The translations under genes and the position numbers were made by a program. Below, piece after piece: positions 42,512 through 51,586 of a DNA stretch of 64,000 nt. The DNA comes from SM23-73-3 sp964580215. GTDB lineage: Bacteria > Zixibacteria > MSB-5A5 > SM1-73. Below the pieces are notes generated by a model. It did not search any database. It was not told the DNA's origin and saw nothing but the letters and a program-made list of their open reading frames with translations. Every line of letters starts with the position of its first letter. Within the stretch, counting starts at the first letter, position 1. Location: the NCBI GenBank assembly GCA_964580215.1, contig CAZOJT010000004.1, forward strand, positions 57,010 to 121,009, read 5' to 3'.

Positions 42512-43383
42512 ATAAAAAATCTTTTATTTTGTCTGGCCTCTTTGATTTCTACTTCTACCAACATTCATAACTTTCTTTATCTTGTGATCCCGTTCGTAGG
42601 TGTAGGAGAAAAAAGATTCTTAGCTTTTTGGTAAACCATTAAGATTATACGATTATATCAAAAAAAAATCGTCAGTCAAGGTTAAAAAAACAATTTGGGA
42701 GACTGTTTATAAAGTATGCCTTGTTAGAAAAAAAATAATCTGCAATTTTTTGAAAAGCCGACAGTGTTGGATAGATGTCAGGTGAACTCATGCCCATCAA
42801 GTATTTTGGACTCCATAACTGCCGTCAAAAAGTCAAACAGATAGAAGGTTTGTTGGAGTGCCAAGCTTTAGGGCTTGTTGAAAAAGCTACACTCCGGGGC
42901 GGGATGACGAAGACCCGTCTGGGAATTCCCGCCCCCTATGGAAGGCAATTACTTATCATCCATAGGGCCCGCGCCTTTGGCGGGCCAAAGGGGTTTTTCA
43001 ACAGTCCCTGAGGGGGCAAGGGGGTGAGGTGAACTAACCATGTAACAGAATTGCCCCCACTTTTCCCCCACAAAAAGCACAGAGGAAACCTGCCAAGGTC
43101 TCCCCTGCTTGCATTTTGTGATCTTTCGTTTGAATCTTGAGACCAAACTTGTTTTGTAGTAGTTGCCCAATTTATTGGGCGGATTTGTGCTCGATAAATC
43201 GAGCAACTACATTCATATGGTGGCAGGAGCCGACTTACCTTATCTGTTGTTGTAGTCGCCCAATTTATTGAGCGAATTTGTGCTCGATAAATCGAGCAAC
43301 TACACACGCGTGCTGGCAAGACTGAACATATGTTAGGGCTCAAATAGCTTCTTGATCCCCACTTTTTGTTTTATCAACTTATT
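42512..43383. repeat. Repeat-filled 872-base gap upstream of tamB
   Basis: No credible gene is present. Bases 42869-43012 form a long imperfect inverted repeat bounded by GCTTGTTGAAAAAGC and GGGGTTTTTCAACAGTC, with internal GGGGCGGGATGA/AATTCCCGCCCC and GCGCCTTTGGCGGGCC hairpins. Two copies of the GTAGTTGC-CTCGATTTATCGAG palindromic element lie at 43156-43210 and 43252-43303; a half copy is at 7216-7237. Apparent ORFs here only translate these repeats. Confidence 0.75.
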
Positions 43384-46300
43384 TCAACAGCTTGGCGGTG
43401 GTCCTCCTTTGTATAGATAGTTAATCAGATAAAGTACATCACCCAGGTCAACCACTCCGTCGCAACTTGCATCTCCAGCCGCTAAGGGATCAGGAGCAGG
43501 TCCGTCTTTATATAGATAATTTATCAAGTAAAGCACATCTCCAAGCTCTATTATCCCGTCTGCATTCACATCGCCACGGATGAAGTAGATAAAGTGCCAG
43601 GTCACATCAGACCATGTCTCTGCTCCCCAGTTGTCTTTAGCCATCACCTTCCAATAGTATCTGCCGATGTCCAGTGTGTCAGTAAAGGTATTCTTTACGA
43701 GATCGCTATGGACAACCGTCTCAGAGTCAGAAGAACTAAAGAAGGTGTGCATGATATAAAGATCATATCTGATCTGATCGCTCAAATTGACGTCTTGAGT
43801 TTTTGCCCAGTGAAACTCGACCACACTTGAGGTTGTCTCAGCGTCTGCTGGTGAAAGAAGAGGGAAAGGATAGGGTGGCGAGTTGCCAGGAATTTGGGTT
43901 AAGTTCTTGTATATGGAAATATTGTTGGTATTAGCATGCGCTACAGCCAAGTCCATATCAGCATCCTCATCCAGATTCGCACAAAAAAGGCCAGTAAAAG
44001 GCCCCTCTACGGGAGAGTAGTATACTGGAGTCTGAAATGACCCGTCCCCGTTGTTGCGTAAGATGGCGAGATTACCGCCGTGATTTGACACAGCTAAGTC
44101 TAAATCGTTGTCCCCATCCAGATCCGCACTAAAAACAGAAAAAGGTATATGTCCCGCCGCATAATTGCTGTCGAGTTGAAAAGACCCATTTCCATCGTTC
44201 TTTAGGATGGAAACGCCGTAGGGAGAATGCTTAAATGCCACGGCCATGTCTAAATCCAAATCTCCATCTAGATCAGCACAAAAAACAGAAACAGGATTCT
44301 CTCCTGTTCCAAAGTTGACCGGCGGTTGAAAAGTCCCATCCCCATTGTTTTTTAAGAAGGAGACATAATCGCTATAAACATTTGCCACGGCTAAGTCTAA
44401 ATTCAAATCTCCGTCCAGGTCAGCACAAAAAACGGAGCGAGGACCATTTCCTGCCTCATAGTTCACTGCGGCCTGAAAGTTCCCATCACCTTCGTTCATC
44501 AAGACGGAGACACTATCGCTAAATAGATTTGCCACGGCTAAGTCGAAATCACAATCTCCATCTAAATCCGCACAAAAAACAGATAAGGGACCATCTCCGA
44601 CCGCGTAGTTGGCATCGAGTTCAAAAGTTGCATTCCCATTGTTCTTTAAGATGGAAACGTTGTCGCTGGAATCATTTGCCACAGCTAAGTCCAAATCCAA
44701 GTCCCCATCTAAGTCAGCGCAGAAAACGGAATAAGGCCAATCCCCTACCTCGTAGAGGACTGGACCTTGAAAAGAACCGTCTCCATTGTTTTTTAGTATC
44801 GAGACATAATTGCCGTAATAACCTGCGACCGCTAAGTCAAGATTCATGTCTCCATCCAGATCAGCGCAGAAGATGCCACGAGGGTCAACGCTTACATCGT
44901 AAGCAACGGGCGGGGCGAACCATTCCCCTGTGTAACTGTAATAGATATTCCAGTTTTCCTCCTGATCGCCGGGGAATACCGAGCCAAGCTGGTTGGAACC
45001 ATCGTAAAAAGCCGCTGGTTGGATTTGGTTGCCCTCATCAGAAGTTACCGGCTCAGGAGTTGACCATCCACCCTCATAGGTACTCTGATAAATGTTCCAG
45101 TCGCCGTCCCGGGTGCTCTGCCAGGTTACAAGTATCTTATCCTTGCCATCATAAGTTACACTGGGACAAAGGTCATCACCCGGGTCGGTGGTTACGGGCA
45201 TGTCAGAGGACCAGCTTATCCCATCATAATACTTAGAATAAATGTCTAAGTTTCCATCTCGGTTGGAACGCCAAAGCACCCACACGTTGCCTGAAGTATC
45301 CGCAGTAACCGAAGGCTGGAGATCGTAGCCGGGATCATCGGTCACCCCAATCTCCGTTGACCAACTAACTCCGTTATAATACTTGGCATACAAATCCCAA
45401 TTTCCGTTCTTCTTGGCATACCACACTACCCATACATTTTCGTTCTTATCGACGGTTATTACTGGGTCCCTCTCCTCATGTAAGGAAGAAGTTATATAGG
45501 CATTGGGGGACCAAACAGAACCGTTATAGTAGCTATACATGATATCGGAGTCCGGTTTTCTTTCGGTTCTCCACACCACCCAGACGTTTCCTGAGCTATC
45601 AACCGCTGATTTTGGCTCAACGTCATAGGGGTCAGCGGTAGTTATTCTGATTGGGCTTGACCACGATGAGCCGTTATTGTAAATTCCATAAATATCCCAT
45701 CCATCTATATAATTCTCCACCTCGCGGTAGCTCTGCCAAAAAATCCAGACGTTTCCTGAGTTGTCGGTGGTCATGGAGGGATGAAAGTCCCAGGGAACAG
45801 AAAATGCAATCTCCTCAGGCTCAGACCAGGTGACACCATCGTAATAACTGGTCCAGATATTTGCCCGGACATCCCTTCCTGCATTCCAGGCTGTCCAGAT
45901 ATTGCCGGAGTTGTCCACACAGGCAGAAGGATTGCCATCGGTAAAGGGGGAGACGTCAATCGGAGATGTGTCCCATTTGGGAACATTTCTTCTTACGGGT
46001 TTGGGTGAAAATCCCGCGAGAGTGAGAGGATTTCCGTGTCCATGCGGTTTTAGGGTGGGGTCTCCAAATATATGACAGCCCCAGAACCAATCATAACACC
46101 ACCATATCCAGTCCAGAAAAGACTCACCCAAGTTCTTTCCGTCACCCAAACTTGCATACAAGTCCTCAAATTGGTCCCCGTACATGATCCTGGTTTCTCC
46201 GATAACGGCAACGACGTAGTCGCTTCCGAAAAGATAGGATTGTCCCAAATTGTTAAGTTCAGTATATTTGGCGTTGGAGCAGGCATTCAAGAGAACAAAA

Positions 46301-47247
46301 ATAGCTTCGGGGTTCACATGGGGCATTTCGTAGCTGAACACACTTCCGCCTCCATAGGTTTCATCGTGCAAGAAAAAGGTGCTCCCCCAAGGCGAAGAGT
46401 GAGCCAGAAGATGAACCCATTCGTATCCTTGTTGCAACATATATTTGTAGTTCAAAGCGGTGGTGGCGTCCTCATTGTCCATAAATGTCACGTCATCGTA
46501 GACCCAATTCAGGTAAGTTTCAACTTCAGGATACCAGGTGCACTCCATGTATCCCAAAGCCCTATCGGGAAGAGTCAAACTTCCAGTTCTGTAAGCATGG
46601 TTCTTAACAAAATATTGATTAAGCTGTTTTATCTCGTCCCCAAAGATACAATTAGAAGGGGTAATTCTTCCGGACCAGATCTCCGGCTCTAAATTACCTG
46701 ACATGTTATCATAGAAGCCATCCGCATCGTAATCGTTCCAGGTTCCGTTCAAATCCATATAGAAATAGTCCGTGGGAAAATGGGAGACATAATACCAGTC
46801 AGTTTCCATCCAAGCGGCAGGGACATCTCCCACCAGAATAACTCCCACCAAATCATCAGAAGTATATTCCGACAACAAAGTTGCTCTAATATCTTCTGGA
46901 GTCTCGGTGGTTACTTGAGTTACTGAAACTGAATAGCCGTCTGTTTCAAGGTCAGAAATGAATTGATCAAAGTTTGTTTGGATGGCAGGATAAATATCCG
47001 AATCAACAAACACATGCACCAATCCTTCATCCTGTATCTTTCTTATCCTCTTGAAATCAGGACGGGGCTTTACCCCTTTTAGAATCTTAATCTGTTTGAA
47101 TATCCCCGGCTCGATCTTCAGCGGATCTTTGCACTGAGCAATTTTCTTCTCCAACTCAGCGATTTTCAAGGAATCATCTGAGCTTGCCTCAGCGTTTAAA
47201 CCCACTAACAGAAGGAGAATAAGGAAAACAAATATCTTTTTGTGCAT
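43384..47247 (-). CDS. Giant secreted C25/caspase-like protein with propeller repeats, FG-GAP repeats and tandem dockerin
   Basis: 1287 residues. Signal peptide (1-21). Residues ~75-410 resemble the gingipain-type C25 caspase-like fold, with candidate catalytic His283 (HLLAHSSPWG) and Cys323 (LLNACSNAKY). Residues ~430-770: six repeats with GNVWVVW-type cores (BNR/sialidase-like propeller). ~780-1115: seven FG-GAP/VCBS-like units with FCADLDGDLDLDLAVA cores, Ca-binding Asp. ~1120-1220: an Fn3-like domain. ~1222-1287: two dockerin repeats (GDVNADGIIELGDVLYLIN, GDASCDGVVDLGDVLYLIN). The RBS GGAGGT is ten bases upstream. Likely a surface or secreted protease; no cohesin partner is in view. The enzymatic call is an inference from fold motifs. 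Confidence 0.78.
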   Translation of the reverse strand: MHKKIFVFLILLLLVGLNAEASSDDSLKIAELEKKIAQCKDPLKIEPGIFKQIKILKGVKPRPDFKRIRKIQDEGLVHVFVDSDIYPAIQTNFDQFISDLETDGYSVSVTQVTTETPEDIRATLLSEYTSDDLVGVILVGDVPAAWMETDWYYVSHFPTDYFYMDLNGTWNDYDADGFYDNMSGNLEPEIWSGRITPSNCIFGDEIKQLNQYFVKNHAYRTGSLTLPDRALGYMECTWYPEVETYLNWVYDDVTFMDNEDATTALNYKYMLQQGYEWVHLLAHSSPWGSTFFLHDETYGGGSVFSYEMPHVNPEAIFVLLNACSNAKYTELNNLGQSYLFGSDYVVAVIGETRIMYGDQFEDLYASLGDGKNLGESFLDWIWWCYDWFWGCHIFGDPTLKPHGHGNPLTLAGFSPKPVRRNVPKWDTSPIDVSPFTDGNPSACVDNSGNIWTAWNAGRDVRANIWTSYYDGVTWSEPEEIAFSVPWDFHPSMTTDNSGNVWIFWQSYREVENYIDGWDIYGIYNNGSSWSSPIRITTADPYDVEPKSAVDSSGNVWVVWRTERKPDSDIMYSYYNGSVWSPNAYITSSLHEERDPVITVDKNENVWVVWYAKKNGNWDLYAKYYNGVSWSTEIGVTDDPGYDLQPSVTADTSGNVWVLWRSNRDGNLDIYSKYYDGISWSSDMPVTTDPGDDLCPSVTYDGKDKILVTWQSTRDGDWNIYQSTYEGGWSTPEPVTSDEGNQIQPAAFYDGSNQLGSVFPGDQEENWNIYYSYTGEWFAPPVAYDVSVDPRGIFCADLDGDMNLDLAVAGYYGNYVSILKNNGDGSFQGPVLYEVGDWPYSVFCADLDGDLDLDLAVANDSSDNVSILKNNGNATFELDANYAVGDGPLSVFCADLDGDCDFDLAVANLFSDSVSVLMNEGDGNFQAAVNYEAGNGPRSVFCADLDGDLNLDLAVANVYSDYVSFLKNNGDGTFQPPVNFGTGENPVSVFCADLDGDLDLDMAVAFKHSPYGVSILKNDGNGSFQLDSNYAAGHIPFSVFSADLDGDNDLDLAVSNHGGNLAILRNNGDGSFQTPVYYSPVEGPFTGLFCANLDEDADMDLAVAHANTNNISIYKNLTQIPGNSPPYPFPLLSPADAETTSSVVEFHWAKTQDVNLSDQIRYDLYIMHTFFSSSDSETVVHSDLVKNTFTDTLDIGRYYWKVMAKDNWGAETWSDVTWHFIYFIRGDVNADGIIELGDVLYLINYLYKDGPAPDPLAAGDASCDGVVDLGDVLYLINYLYKGGPPPSC

Positions 47248-47695
47248 CTTGCAACCTCCGGTGTAGATAGGTTAAAAGTAAAAAGGGAAATATTTAAAGT
47301 TCAAACATTAGATTCTTCTCCAAAATAATCGCTAATGTATCTTGTATCAGTCAGTTGGATCTTAATTCAAAACAGCCACCGCAGAGAAGACTCAAACACT
47401 AAAGCCGAAACCAGCAGTGCAAATTCCTTTTACAAAATAATTAGAAAACAAAAAAAAGCAAGCAAAATCTTCTCACAATGAACAATTTTACACAAAACAA
47501 CTTGCACAATGACCGACAGTCAGTCTCTTTATCGGCAACAGTTGTCTAGTCTGTGCCTGAAAAACAAGCTATCTGCGGCATGGATGCATGAGCCTTGGTG
47601 AACCGAAGTAGTGAATTCGTCCAAACTTCTATACGTTTCCACCGTATACAAATTTCACTTGAGTTCGAGCGAACCGGGGCAAGGAATTTTTTATC
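47248..47695. other. Divergent gene-free region between the C25-like gene and the fab cluster
   Basis: About 450 bases, AT-rich in the middle (runs of A at 47440-47460). I find no open frame of merit, no clear repeat and no RNA structure. It must carry the leader of the C25-like gene, but I cannot pick a convincing - strand promoter. Confidence 0.6.
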
Positions 47696-47724
47696 TTGAC
47701 AATTTTGGCTGTTTTGGTTAATAT
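47696..47724 (+). promoter_or_regulatory. Near-consensus promoter of the DUF177-rpmF-fab cluster
   Basis: TTGACA (47696-47701) and TAATAT (47719-47724) are exactly 17 bases apart. The expected transcript start is around 47731, only about two bases before the ATG at 47733, so the first mRNA may be leaderless; no Shine-Dalgarno sequence is present. Confidence 0.8.
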
Positions 47725-47732
47725 TGAGCTCA

Positions 47733-48269
47733 ATGAAGATAGAATTGAAAAGAACATCTGAGGATTTCAGCCAGAAGCTTAATCTGGAGGAAAGTCCTGA
47801 GGTTTTAAAACTTGAGGCAGAAGGGGCAACTTTTGAGAAGTCGGTTAAAGTTGAACTTTCAGTCTCCAAAAGCCAGGATCAATTGATCTGCAGAGGTAAA
47901 GTCAAAACTTCAGTGAAGCTGGAGTGCTCTCGCTGTCTGACCGAATATGACCAAAACATATCTTCAGATCTTGATTTTGTGATAGACTTAGCGGGAAACT
48001 TATCCGCAGGGTCCATAGGAGATGGAATGAAGTCAGAGGAGGAAGGGTATTTTGTCGCCGATCCGTCTTCGACATTTTTCGAAATCGATGATCTGGTGCG
48101 GGAGGCGATAATTTTGTCCTTGCCACTTAAGCCTCTCTGTTCGGAGGATTGCAAAGGGTTATGTCCCATTTGCGGAACCGATCTGAACAGATCGCAATGC
48201 AGTTGCGTCAAGGAAAAGACCGATCCCCGATGGGATCAGTTAAAAGGATTATTGAAGAAAAAGTCGTGA
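47733..48269 (+). CDS. yceD: YceD/DUF177 family protein (23S rRNA accumulation, rpmF-linked)
   Basis: 178 residues from the ATG at 47733; an in-frame TTG at 47724 overlaps the -10 box and is unlikely. It shows the DUF177 pattern: a beta-rich N-terminal half, a CSRC motif (LECSRCLTEYD), then LPLKPLCSEDCKGLCPICGTDLN with further Cys near the C-terminus, likely a zinc site. The bacterial family is linked to large-subunit rRNA accumulation and almost always precedes rpmF, as here. It begins the cluster and probably has an (almost) leaderless mRNA. Confidence 0.9.
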   Translation: MKIELKRTSEDFSQKLNLEESPEVLKLEAEGATFEKSVKVELSVSKSQDQLICRGKVKTSVKLECSRCLTEYDQNISSDLDFVIDLAGNLSAGSIGDGMKSEEEGYFVADPSSTFFEIDDLVREAIILSLPLKPLCSEDCKGLCPICGTDLNRSQCSCVKEKTDPRWDQLKGLLKKKS

Positions 48270-48388
48270 GATTTCATTATCGATTGAACGAAAACGCGCA
48301 TAATAAATGTTAACTGCACCCGTAGAAGGGTCAAGAGGCAAGGATCAGGAAGAGTTAAAGCCTGCAGTTACTAATTAAAGAGGAAAAG

Positions 48389-48571
48389 ATGCCTTTACCG
48401 AAAAGAAGACATTCCAAACCACGCGGCGCCAAAAGACGCACCCACTGGAAGCTTACCATTCCCAACTTAGTGGAATGCCCGCATTGTCATCAGCCCAAGT
48501 TGCCTCACCGCATCTGTCCGAATTGTGGATATTACAAGGGCAGACAGGTGATCACCCCGAAGGAGACCTAA
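48389..48571 (+). CDS. rpmF: 50S ribosomal protein L32
   Basis: 60 residues. Starts MPLPKRRHSKPRGAKRRTHWK, basic RNA-binding part, followed by a four-Cys zinc ribbon (CPHCHQPKLPHRICPNCGYYKGR split by a short loop). This is the C+ form of L32. The RBS GAGGAAAAG lies just upstream. The 119 bases before it contain a copy of the GGGTCAAGAGGCAAGG word repeat. Confidence 0.96.
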   Translation: MPLPKRRHSKPRGAKRRTHWKLTIPNLVECPHCHQPKLPHRICPNCGYYKGRQVITPKET

Positions 48572-48643
48572 AAAAGGTCAAGGGTCAAAGGGTCATGGGG
48601 CAAGGGGTGAGGATATGATATAGAGTGACAGAGGTGAAAGAGA

Positions 48644-49666
48644 GTGAATGAAAAGGTGAAAATAGTGGTGGACGCTATGGGTGGTGATCTCGCTCCCGCT
48701 TCAGTGGTGGAAGGGTCGATCTGGGCGCACCGGGAGAATCATGGAAACTTTGAGATGGTGCTGGTGGGAGAGAAGGGAAAAATCCACTCAGAGCTTTCCC
48801 GCTTGAAAGCTACTAATGCCCCTTTTGTCATTCATCATGCCTCCGAGCGAATCAGCATGGAAGATGAGGCGGTGGAGAGCTTGAAAAAGAAAGATTCTTC
48901 TATCGCCGTGGGAATGAGATTGCAGAAGGAGGGGAAGGTGGATGCCTTCATCTCTGGAGGAAACACCGGCGCGGTTATGACCCATGCCCTCATGACCCTG
49001 GGGAGATTAGAGGAAATCCACCGCCCAGCCATTGCTTCCTTTCTGCCCACTGAGAAAGGGATAGTGGTGGTTCTGGACGCGGGAGCCAATGCTGAATGTA
49101 AGGCTATAAACCTGTATCAGTTTGCAGTGATGGGATCGGTCTATACCAGCCAGGTTCTCAAAAAGCCAAACCCCCGTATAGGGCTTCTCTCCATCGGGGA
49201 GGAGAGCACCAAGGGGAATGAAGTGACTCTTGTGGCTCATAAGCTTTTAAGTGAGGATCGTTCCTTAAATTTCATCGGGAATGTGGAGGGGCGGGACGTT
49301 TTAAAAGGGACCTGCGACGTGGTGGTGTGCGATGGTTTTGTAGGAAACATCGTTTTAAAATTCACCGAAAGCATCGATGGGTTCTTAACCTCGCTGGTAA
49401 AGAAAAGAGTTAAGGAAAGTCTTCTTTTCAGGCTGGGGGCTTTCTTAGTGAAGGTTTCCATAAGAGATTTAAGGAAGGTTTTGGATTACACCGAATATGG
49501 TGGTGCACCCCTTCTGGGGGTGGATGGAGTGTGTATTATCTGTCACGGAGATTCGCCGCCCAAAGCTATCAAGAATGCCTTGAAGCTGGCCGCCGACATG
49601 GTGAAAAAAAAGGTAAACCAACACATTGTCAACGCATTCAGGAATAAAAAGAGGTTAAATGAATAA
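48644..49666 (+). CDS. plsX: Acyl-ACP:phosphate acyltransferase PlsX
   Basis: 340 residues, GTG start. Signatures are VKIVVDAMGGDLAPASVVEGS at the N-terminus, ISGGNTGAVM, VLDAGANAECKAINLYQFAVMG, GNVEGRDVLKGTCDVVVCDGFVGN and YGGAPLLGVDG. It makes acyl-phosphate from acyl-ACP for phospholipid synthesis, at the membrane surface. The start has GAGGTGAAAGAGAG upstream. The stop overlaps the fabH start by eight bases, tying lipid and fatty acid initiation genes. Confidence 0.96.
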   Translation: MNEKVKIVVDAMGGDLAPASVVEGSIWAHRENHGNFEMVLVGEKGKIHSELSRLKATNAPFVIHHASERISMEDEAVESLKKKDSSIAVGMRLQKEGKVDAFISGGNTGAVMTHALMTLGRLEEIHRPAIASFLPTEKGIVVVLDAGANAECKAINLYQFAVMGSVYTSQVLKKPNPRIGLLSIGEESTKGNEVTLVAHKLLSEDRSLNFIGNVEGRDVLKGTCDVVVCDGFVGNIVLKFTESIDGFLTSLVKKRVKESLLFRLGAFLVKVSIRDLRKVLDYTEYGGAPLLGVDGVCIICHGDSPPKAIKNALKLAADMVKKKVNQHIVNAFRNKKRLNE

Positions 49667-50648
49667 GAAGATAAATTCAAAGATCACCGGCACGGGCTCC
49701 TTTGCGCCATCCAGGATTTTGACCAATTACGATTTAGAGAAGATGGTGGATACCTCCGACGAATGGATCATCACCCGCACCGGGATAAAGGAAAGAAGAA
49801 TAGCAGAGAATGGGACCGGCACATCTGATTTATCCCTGGAGGCATCCTTAATTGCCCTGAAGGAGGCAAATCTTGAGCCTGATCAAATCGATCTGATCCT
49901 TCTGGGGACGGTCACTCCGGATTATCTTCTGCCTTCCACCGCCTGTATTCTGCAGGACAAGCTGAAAGCAAAAAATGCCGCAGTTTTGGATATCGTGGCG
50001 GCTTGTTCCGGATTCATCTATGGTCTTTCCATCGCATCAGCATTCATTGCCATAGGACAATACAAAAACGCCTTGGTGATCGGAGTGGAAACTCTCTCCA
50101 AGATAACAAACTGGGAAGACCGGAACACCTGTGTTCTTTTCGGGGATGGAGCCGGAGCGGCAGTGGTTTCAGCCACCACAGAGGAGAAAGGCATTTTGGG
50201 CACATTCCTGTCAGGAGACGGATCCTTGGCTAATCTTCTTCATATCCCGGTAGGTGGAACTAAAGCCCCCCTTACCAAAGAGAACATTAATTTAAAGCAA
50301 CATTATATCTCCATGCAGGGAAATGAAGTATTCAAATCTGCGGTCAGAGCCATGGCGGGTGCGGCGGAACGTATCATTCATAAGGTAGGGCTTCCCCCGG
50401 AGGAGATAGATCTTCTGATCCCGCATCAAGCCAATATCAGAATCATAGAGGCGCTGGCAAAAAGGCTGAAGCTACCCATGGAGAAAGTGTACGTCAACAT
50501 TGACCGGTATGGGAACACCTCTGCCGCCTCAGTTCCCATTGCCTTGGATGAAGCCAGAAAGAGAGGCGTGATAAAGGAGGGATCGAACACTGTTTTAGTC
50601 GCCTTTGGAGCCGGATTTACCTGGGGATCGGCGGTGATAAAGTGGTGA
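49659..50648 (+). CDS. fabH: Beta-ketoacyl-ACP synthase III FabH
   Basis: 329 residues. Catalytic triad: Cys116 in VAACSGFIYGL, His in LIPHQANIRII and Asn in RYGNTSAAS. TSDEWIITRTGIKERRIA and the C-terminal FGAGFTWGSAVIKW are diagnostic. It performs the first condensation of acetyl-CoA (or a branched starter) with malonyl-ACP. In most genomes fabD follows directly; here three or four accessory reading frames intervene. Confidence 0.96.
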   Translation: MNKKINSKITGTGSFAPSRILTNYDLEKMVDTSDEWIITRTGIKERRIAENGTGTSDLSLEASLIALKEANLEPDQIDLILLGTVTPDYLLPSTACILQDKLKAKNAAVLDIVAACSGFIYGLSIASAFIAIGQYKNALVIGVETLSKITNWEDRNTCVLFGDGAGAAVVSATTEEKGILGTFLSGDGSLANLLHIPVGGTKAPLTKENINLKQHYISMQGNEVFKSAVRAMAGAAERIIHKVGLPPEEIDLLIPHQANIRIIEALAKRLKLPMEKVYVNIDRYGNTSAASVPIALDEARKRGVIKEGSNTVLVAFGAGFTWGSAVIKW

Positions 50649-50698
50649 GTGGAAGTTTCAAAGTGGAAGAAAGCAAGAGAAAAAATATAATCTTATAG

Positions 50699-51238
50699 GA
50701 GGGAAAAACAAGGCAATACATAATTCTTGGGTTAATTATCATTCTTCTTGGAATGACCGGTGCCTACATACTGTCATCTCCGGTTGCAAGGAAACGTCTC
50801 ATGCCTTTCCTGATAACTCTCTTAGCACTGATCCTTGTATAGTTGATTATGGCAATTATTATACCAAGAAAAGCGCCACAGGAAACTAAGCCAGAAGAAA
50901 TTGAGACAACCAGAACCGAGACAATCAAAATTGGGACAAGAAAGATTTGCATACAACTTATGGGAACGCCTAACGCACCAGATCCCCACGACCGAGAAAG
51001 ACCACTACCAGACCGGAGCTTTATGGTCAAATGGGAAGGAATGGCGCAACCATATAAGTACACGTTGGACAATTCTGGTTCAATGAGAGTTGAAATACCA
51101 GCGGAGCACGAAGGAGTAACGGTCAAATATATGATAAACTATAATGACTACACGGAACAACCATGGAAGGTCCTTGACTATAGTAGAATTGAAAACGACA
51201 CGCTTAAGCTTTATATACTTCCATACCATCCGGAGTAA
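50699..51238 (+). pseudogene. Broken two-span membrane protein gene (no start codon, in-frame TAG)
   Basis: A frame of ~180 codons follows an AGGAGGG ribosome site (50698-50703). It has no ATG, GTG or TTG in the usual window (it opens RQYIILGLIIILLG). Codon 50840-50842 is TAG, in the middle of a hydrophobic helix reading MPFLITLLALILV-stop-LIMAIIIPRK. The remaining 131-codon part (50843-51238; PRKAPQETKPEEIETTRTET and on) is open and soluble. Taken together it resembles one small membrane protein with a C-terminal domain of unknown family. Either it is decayed, or it has sequence errors, or the downstream half is translated on its own from TTG/ATG at 50843/50849. Confidence 0.6.
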
Positions 51239-51247
51239 ACTGTCGTC

Positions 51248-51586
51248 ATGAAAAAAATCAAAGACAAGATTCTAGAGAAAATTCTAAGAGAAATTGATCT
51301 TCTACTCAAGCGATTCTTGAACGGTGAATATAAGCTGATCCTCTTTGGGTCAAGAGCAAGAGGGGAAGAAAGCGAATTTTCGGATGTGGATTTGATGGTG
51401 ATTCTTGATGACAAGATAAGCAACTTTGAGACCAAAGAGAAGATACGAGACATCATACACGATTTCTCACTTAAATACCCCTATCTTTTTTCAGTGATGA
51501 TCGTTTCTAAATCTATTGCCCAAAAACGTAAAGGATTCCTCGTCTTTGATTCTATAGAAAAAGAAGGGATAGTTATAGGTGCATAA
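51248..51586 (+). CDS. MNT-type nucleotidyltransferase (minimal NTase domain), partner of HEPN
   Basis: 112 residues. The NTP_transf_2 core is LILFGSRARGEESEFSDVDLMVI (split here: GSRARG and SDVDLMV) with the two catalytic Asp. The third acid of active NTases is not obvious (FSVMIVSK). Such proteins pair with HEPN-domain proteins; in MntA-HepT pairs they AMPylate and silence the toxin. The next gene, a HEPN protein, overlaps it by eight bases. The pair lies between fabH and fabD, which suggests insertion into the fatty acid cluster. Confidence 0.82.
   Translation: MKKIKDKILEKILREIDLLLKRFLNGEYKLILFGSRARGEESEFSDVDLMVILDDKISNFETKEKIRDIIHDFSLKYPYLFSVMIVSKSIAQKRKGFLVFDSIEKEGIVIGA

Noticed and set aside
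42936..43343. Two overlapping - strand frames upstream of the C25-like gene
   Set aside because: Their repeated CSIYRAQIR.INWATTT text is the translation of the two palindromic elements.
44529..45236. 235-codon + strand frame antisense to the C25-like gene
   Set aside because: It is the mirror of the FG-GAP and propeller repeats, with His/Arg/Ser/Leu-biased composition and no RBS.
50840..50842. Genome-wide recoding of TAG
   Set aside because: TAG serves as an ordinary stop for the LpxL-like gene (26560-26562) and the DUF6883 gene (54537-54539).
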